Of a DNA stretch of 17,477 nt, positions 13,613 to 17,477 are shown one piece after another (position 1 is the stretch's first letter; each line of letters begins with the position of its first letter). Source of the stretch: an uncultured Odoribacter sp. GTDB lineage: Bacteria > Bacteroidota > Bacteroidia > Bacteroidales > Marinifilaceae. The stretch is from positions 1 through 17,477 of the forward strand of contig CAKVCR010000023.1 of the NCBI GenBank assembly GCA_934725835.1, in the 5' to 3' direction. The notes under the pieces were generated by a model that was not told the DNA's origin, did no database searches, and saw nothing but the letters and a program-made list of their open reading frames with translations. Position numbers and translations under genes: made by a program.

Positions 13613-14992
13613 ATGAAAAGAACATTAATCGCTACAAGTTTACTGCTTGCATGCTCTGGGGTATTTGCCCAAAGTATTACAGACAAAGATTTGCAGGAGA
13701 TTCAAGCAAGTTTCAAAAAAGACGCATCTACTAAAGCTATTCAGAATATTCTGACTGTGGATAAAAATATCCGCCAGAATGCACTAAACCGTGATTTACA
13801 AGGGAAAATTGACCACTATTTTAAATATCGTGCAGATGTAAAGGGAATCACAAACCAGCTGAGTTCTGGCCGTTGCTGGATGTTTACTTCCATGAATGTA
13901 CTGCGTCCACAGGTGATGAAAAAATATGAACTTAATGCATTCGACTTTTCTCACAATTATCTCTATTTCTGGGACATCTTTGAAAAAGCCAATCTGTTCC
14001 TAGAAAATATCATTGCAACTACTGACAAATCAATGGATGACCGTGCCGTAGTTGAATATTTCAAGAATCCTGTAGGAGACGGCGGAGTATGGAATCTTTA
14101 TTATAATGCTGCTAAAAAATATGGCGTAGTACCACAAGAAGTGATGCCGGAAACTGCACACTCCAACAATACAGCACAATTGCTTAGTCTCGTAAATGAA
14201 AAATTACGTCTCGGTGGTTACACGCTCCGAGAAATGGCTACCGGAGGCAAAAAAGCAAAAGACTTGCGCATTGAAAAGAAAAACGTACTGAAAGATGTAT
14301 ATCGTATCCTTGCGCTTTGTTTGGGTGAACCGCCACATGAATTTACATGGAGATACAAAACTCAAAGCGGCGAAATCAAAGAATTAGCCAACTATACTCC
14401 GAAACAGTTCTACGATGAAATCACACCGGCAGACTATACTCCGGAAAACTACATCATGATTATGAACGACCCCACCCGCGAATATTATAAAGTATATGAA
14501 ATACAGAATTATCGCAACACTCAAGAGGGTGTCAATTGGATTTATCTGAACTTACCAAACGAAGACATCAAAGCTGCCGCTTTGGCTTCCATTAAAAACA
14601 ACGAACCGATGTATGCCTCATGCGACGTAGGCAAACAATTCAACCGAGAAGACGGTATTCTTGATCCGGAAATGTACGATTACGAATCATTGTTAGGCGT
14701 GAAACTGCATATGGATAAAAAAGCACGTATCCTCACTCGCCAAAGCGGTTCTGCACATGCTATGACTTTAGTAGGCTGCGATACTGATGTGAATGACAGA
14801 CCTGTAAAATGGGAGTTTGAAAACAGCTGGGGTGCCGATAATGGACACAATGGCTATTTGACCTTTACAGACAAATGGTTTGATGAATATATGTTCCGCA
14901 TCGTAATTCGCAAAGCATATCTGAGCGAGAAAGCTATCGAAGCATTAAAAGGGAAACCGATACAATTACCTGTTTGGGACTATATGTACTAA
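13613..14992 (+). CDS. Exported C1B cysteine peptidase (aminopeptidase C / bleomycin hydrolase family)
   Basis: A papain-like peptidase of 459 aa that removes N-terminal residues from peptides. The triad is visible: Gln82 and Cys88 in QLSSGRCWMF, His382 in SGSAHAMTLVG, and Asn404 in FENSWGADNGHNGY. The block DGGVWNLYYNAAKKYGVVP is typical of PepC/BLMH. The N-terminus is a signal peptide, MKRTLIATSLLLACSGVFAQ, most simply cut after VFA by signal peptidase I. LLAC (Cys14) also resembles a lipobox, but the peptide before it would be very short. Cytosolic PepC of lactobacilli and mammalian BLMH lack such a signal, so this form is exported, probably to the periplasm. The C-terminus ends PVWDYMY. 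A terminator follows at 15002. Confidence 0.92.
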   Translation: MKRTLIATSLLLACSGVFAQSITDKDLQEIQASFKKDASTKAIQNILTVDKNIRQNALNRDLQGKIDHYFKYRADVKGITNQLSSGRCWMFTSMNVLRPQVMKKYELNAFDFSHNYLYFWDIFEKANLFLENIIATTDKSMDDRAVVEYFKNPVGDGGVWNLYYNAAKKYGVVPQEVMPETAHSNNTAQLLSLVNEKLRLGGYTLREMATGGKKAKDLRIEKKNVLKDVYRILALCLGEPPHEFTWRYKTQSGEIKELANYTPKQFYDEITPADYTPENYIMIMNDPTREYYKVYEIQNYRNTQEGVNWIYLNLPNEDIKAAALASIKNNEPMYASCDVGKQFNREDGILDPEMYDYESLLGVKLHMDKKARILTRQSGSAHAMTLVGCDTDVNDRPVKWEFENSWGADNGHNGYLTFTDKWFDEYMFRIVIRKAYLSEKAIEALKGKPIQLPVWDYMY

Positions 14993-15001
14993 TTATATAG
15001 G

Positions 15002-15034
15002 AGTGGCTGTCGATGCGTTGACAGCCACTTTTTA
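15002..15034 (+). terminator. Rho-independent terminator between the C1B peptidase gene and ispF
   Basis: A perfect 10-bp stem AGTGGCTGTC (15002-15011) / GACAGCCACT (15020-15029), 8-nt loop, followed by TTTTTATTT on the plus strand. On the minus strand there is no T run after the hairpin, so it mainly serves the plus-strand gene. It lies in the 51-bp gap between convergent genes. Confidence 0.88.
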
Positions 15035-15043
15035 TTTATATTC

Positions 15044-15523
15044 TTACAATTTATAAATCAAGACTGTCGCATACGCAGACACACCTTCCTCTCGTCCTTC
15101 AAAACCCAAACGTTCTGTCGTTGTTGCTTTGACAGACATATCCTCAACATTCATCTCCAGGATTTCTGCAAGACATTTACGCATATCATCAATATAAGGG
15201 CGAATTTTAGGACATTGCAAACAGATAACAGCATCTATATTACTAATTGCAAACCCCTTGTTTTCAATCAATTCTTTTGTCTTCTGTAATAACAACTTGC
15301 TATCAATACCCTTATACGCAGGGCACGTGTCTGGAAAATGCAAACCAATATCACCTAATCCGGCAGCCCCCAACAAAGCGTCACAGATGGCATGAATCAA
15401 CACATCACCATCGGAATGAGCAACGCATCCCTTGGAATGTTCTATTTTAATGCCTCCCAACCAAAAGTCCAATCCCTCTTCGAGACGATGGACATCAATT
15501 CCAATTCCTGTTTTAATTCTCAT
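15044..15523 (-). CDS. ispF: 2-C-methyl-D-erythritol 2,4-cyclodiphosphate synthase
   Basis: IspF, 159 aa, a full-length enzyme of the non-mevalonate (MEP) isoprenoid pathway. It converts CDP-ME 2-phosphate to the cyclodiphosphate with release of CMP, as a cytoplasmic trimer. Metal ligands Asp10 and His12 lie in GIGIDVHRL, with His44 in HSDGDVLIHAICDALLGA. The substrate loop GDIGLHFPDT is at 57-66. The C-terminal CDP-binding KATTTERLGFEGREEGVSAYA is intact. It is the only complete minus-strand gene here, convergent with the peptidase and divergent from murF. Its product feeds undecaprenyl phosphate and menaquinone synthesis. There is a TAnnTTTG element upstream on the same strand at 15565-15558. 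Confidence 0.97.
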   Translation of the reverse strand: MRIKTGIGIDVHRLEEGLDFWLGGIKIEHSKGCVAHSDGDVLIHAICDALLGAAGLGDIGLHFPDTCPAYKGIDSKLLLQKTKELIENKGFAISNIDAVICLQCPKIRPYIDDMRKCLAEILEMNVEDMSVKATTTERLGFEGREEGVSAYATVLIYKL

Positions 15524-15557
15524 GTTATAATTTGTCTATTACAATACATTCAAGATT

Positions 15558-15565
15558 CAAAAATA
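15558..15565 (-). promoter_or_regulatory. Candidate -7 promoter element of ispF
   Basis: CAAAAATA on the plus strand reads TATTTTTG on the minus strand, a full TAnnTTTG match 34 bp upstream of the ispF ATG (15523). No TTTG -33 element lies at the usual spacing. Confidence 0.45.
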
Positions 15566-15621
15566 AAAACTTTTTCCCAATAATATCCTCCCGTAAGAAA
15601 GTACTTTTCAAGAAATTCACC

Positions 15622-15629
15622 TAAATTTG
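15622..15629 (+). promoter_or_regulatory. Candidate -7 promoter element of murF
   Basis: TAAATTTG, a full TAnnTTTG match, 44 bp upstream of the murF ATG. With the ispF element it makes the 150-bp gap a divergent promoter region. The -33 element is not clear. Confidence 0.5.
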
Positions 15630-15673
15630 TGATGGAAATTCTACCTTAAACAAAAGAATTCCCATCATATATC

Positions 15674-16966
15674 ATGACAGAAAATATTGCTGAAATATAC
15701 GAACAATTCGTCCGTGGACACCGCGTAGAAACAGACTCGCGAAAAATTATACCCGGAGACATTTTCATTGCTCTGAAAGGAGAGAATTTCGATGGTAACC
15801 AATATGCTTCAACGGCTATCAAACAAGGAGCAGTAGCCGCAATTATTGATAATCCCATTTATAAGGGAGAAAAATGTATACTGGTCAAGGATGCTTTAAA
15901 ATGTCTTCAAGACTTGGCACACTACCACCGTAAACGACTTGGTCTACCTATTTTAGGCATCACAGGGACCAATGGCAAGACAACGACCAAAGAACTTTGC
16001 CACGCTGTACTATCTAAAAAGTATCGAACATTTGCTACACAAGGTAATTTCAACAATCATATCGGTGTACCTTTGACCTTGCTTAGCATGGATGAAACAA
16101 CAGAATTCGGCATTGTAGAAATGGGAGCTAACCACCCCGGGGAGATTCGTGACTTATGCGCCATTGCTGATCCGGATTTTGGTCTTATCACAAATATAGG
16201 TTATGCACACCTTGAAGGATTTGGCAGCTATGAAAATATCATTGCTACCAAAAAAGCACTTTACGAACATGTTTTTGCTAAAAAAGGCAAAGTATTTGTC
16301 AGTGCTTCCGACAATTTACTCATGCAATTGAGCACAGGACATGACCGAGGTACCTATGGAGTCCAAGGGATCTTGCTGGATGGAGAAATAAAACAAACAG
16401 TTCCTTATCTCGTTTATTCCATCATTACCCCGAAAGGACAACTTTATATCAAGACACACCTCGTGGGAGGTTATAACTTTGACAATGCCATGGCAGCTTC
16501 AGCTGTAGGCACTCATTTCGGAGTTGACCCCTTGAAAATACAAGAGGCAATAGAAGCCTATCAACCCTCAAACTTACGTTCACAACTAATCAAAAGTGAA
16601 CACAACACCATCATCTTGGATGCCTATAATGCAAATCCCAGCAGTATGCAAGTATCGGTGAACAACTTTCGCGAAATGCCAGGAGCACACAAAGTGCTCA
16701 TTCTCGGCGAGATGCGCGAATTAGGCACTTTAAGTGCAAAGGCTCATGAAGACTTGGTAAATTTATCTTTGCAGGGTGATTTCGAAAAAATATTTCTCGT
16801 AGGAAATAATTTTGAACATTGCAATGAGAAGCGTAATTTTATCACCTGGTTTCCCACAACAGAATCCCTTATGGAAATGCTCCGTACAAATCCATTAACG
16901 GAATCATTCATTTTCATCAAAGGCTCTCGCGGGAACCGCTTGGAACGAATTGTAGAATGTCTCTAA
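15674..16966 (+). CDS. murF: UDP-N-acetylmuramoyl-tripeptide--D-alanyl-D-alanine ligase
   Basis: MurF, 430 aa, adds D-Ala-D-Ala to the UDP-MurNAc-tripeptide in the cytoplasm, the last soluble step of peptidoglycan precursor synthesis. The N-terminal uracil-binding domain has TDSRKIIPGDIFIALKGENFDG (~21-42, SRxxxxGxxFxAL pattern). The ATP-binding P-loop is GITGTNGKTTTKEL (95-108, Lys102). EMGANHPGEI is the Mur-ligase central motif, and the C-terminal domain has DAYNANPSSM, the MurF-specific block, then LGEMRELG and KGSRGNRLE. The end at VECL is complete. It is not in a dcw cluster in this window. The glycosyltransferase begins 12 bp after its stop with no terminator, indicating co-transcription. 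Confidence 0.96.
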   Translation: MTENIAEIYEQFVRGHRVETDSRKIIPGDIFIALKGENFDGNQYASTAIKQGAVAAIIDNPIYKGEKCILVKDALKCLQDLAHYHRKRLGLPILGITGTNGKTTTKELCHAVLSKKYRTFATQGNFNNHIGVPLTLLSMDETTEFGIVEMGANHPGEIRDLCAIADPDFGLITNIGYAHLEGFGSYENIIATKKALYEHVFAKKGKVFVSASDNLLMQLSTGHDRGTYGVQGILLDGEIKQTVPYLVYSIITPKGQLYIKTHLVGGYNFDNAMAASAVGTHFGVDPLKIQEAIEAYQPSNLRSQLIKSEHNTIILDAYNANPSSMQVSVNNFREMPGAHKVLILGEMRELGTLSAKAHEDLVNLSLQGDFEKIFLVGNNFEHCNEKRNFITWFPTTESLMEMLRTNPLTESFIFIKGSRGNRLERIVECL

Positions 16967-16978
16967 TCATTTGAAACA

Positions 16979-17477
16979 GTGAATAACAGATTAGTCATCA
17001 TACCCACATACAACGAAAAAGAAAACATCGAAAACATTGTTCGTTGTGTTTTTTCCTTAAAACCGGAATTCCATATTCTGATTATAGAAGATAATTCTCC
17101 GGATGGAACAGCAACCATAGTCAAGAAACTGCAACAAGAGTTCGAACACCTTTACATGGTGGAACGAAAAGGCAAACTGGGCTTAGGGACAGCATACATT
17201 ACCGGATTTAAATGGGCATTGGAGCATGGATACGAATACATTTTTGAGATGGATGCCGACTTCTCTCACAATCCTCACGATTTGGTACGCCTTTATGAAG
17301 CATGTGTAGAGGGTGCAGATTTGTCTGTCGGGTCACGGTATATAACCGGTGTAAATGTTGTCAATTGGCCTATGAGCCGCGTATTGCTATCATATTTTGC
17401 CTCAAAATATGTACGAATGATTACCGGCATGAAAGTGCATGATTCAACGGCTGGATTTGTCTGCTACACTCGCAAAG
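16979..17477 (+). CDS. Polyprenol monophosphomannose synthase-like GT2 glycosyltransferase, 5' part
   Basis: This is a partial gene: 166 codons, then the window ends. The frame is open from the murF stop, and the only suitable start is GTG at 16979, giving MNNRLVIIPTYNEKENIENI. There is no ATG at this position. GT-A fold motifs are present: PTYNEKENI (9-17), EDNSPDGT (37-44), GLGTAYITGFKWAL, EMDADFSHNP (Asp92 and Asp94 of the metal/nucleotide site) and VGSRYITG. This pattern is that of DPM1/Ppm1-type enzymes, which transfer mannose from GDP-mannose to a polyprenyl phosphate at the inner face of the membrane. Whether membrane segments follow cannot be seen. Its place after murF suggests envelope or glycoprotein synthesis; the sugar specificity is inferred from the family. 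Confidence 0.85.
   Translation, partial: MNNRLVIIPTYNEKENIENIVRCVFSLKPEFHILIIEDNSPDGTATIVKKLQQEFEHLYMVERKGKLGLGTAYITGFKWALEHGYEYIFEMDADFSHNPHDLVRLYEACVEGADLSVGSRYITGVNVVNWPMSRVLLSYFASKYVRMITGMKVHDSTAGFVCYTRK

Noticed and set aside
1..17477. CRISPR arrays, tRNA or rRNA genes, insertion-sequence ends, phage genes
   Set aside because: I looked for regularly spaced repeats, cloverleaf-like segments, terminal inverted repeats flanking transposase genes and phage structural genes and saw none.

Overview
The window looks like chromosomal DNA from a Bacteroides-type member of the Bacteroidota. The evidence is the promoter grammar (several TAnnTTTG -7 elements, two with a TTG or TTTG -33 element 20 bp upstream), start codons mostly without Shine-Dalgarno sequences, lipoproteins whose Cys is followed by an acidic run, signal peptides ending in FAQ, and the gene content. 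Species cannot be assigned from what is visible. Most genes are recognisable housekeeping or metabolic functions. I see no phage, CRISPR array, rRNA or tRNA. The only hint of mobile DNA is the cut-off 5' end of an Rpn/PD-(D/E)XK-type gene at the left edge.

Layout. (1) 1-74, minus strand: N-terminus of an Rpn-like nuclease/transposase-related protein. (2) 293-2231: two tandem paralogous lipoproteins (DUF4595-like, with YD-type beta repeats), each with its own promoter-like element and terminator. They are separated by a 313-bp spacer holding an imperfect 33-nt inverted repeat. (3) 2388-6002: etfB-etfA-acyl-CoA dehydrogenase operon of the anaerobe type, closed by a strong terminator. (4) 6163-9498: a very large exported tricorn-like S41 protease, closed by a terminator. 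(5) 9623-12074: a ZnuABC/TroABC-type metal uptake operon (lipoprotein binding protein, ATPase, permease) with overlapping genes. (6) 12194-14992: dihydrolipoyl dehydrogenase and an exported bleomycin-hydrolase-type aminopeptidase, behind the best promoter match of the window. (7) 15044-15523, minus strand: ispF (isoprenoid precursor synthesis). (8) 15674-17477: murF followed 12 bp later by a GTG-started polyprenol-phosphate-mannose-synthase-like glycosyltransferase that runs off the window.

How the genes work together. EtfAB would pass electrons to or from the flavin of the acyl-CoA dehydrogenase, and the Etf sequences resemble the electron-bifurcating class. The metal operon captures Zn or Mn in the periplasm and pumps it inward. 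Its binding protein lacks the usual first His ligand. The tricorn-like protease and the C1B peptidase are both exported and could act in sequence on periplasmic peptides, but they are not one operon. ispF feeds undecaprenyl phosphate synthesis, MurF finishes the UDP-MurNAc-pentapeptide, and the glycosyltransferase would load mannose onto a polyprenyl phosphate, so the right end has an envelope-building theme.

Most worth a second look: the lipoprotein pair with its quasi-palindromic spacer, the etfBA-acd operon, and the altered metal site of the binding protein. I did not find a convincing wholly new system.
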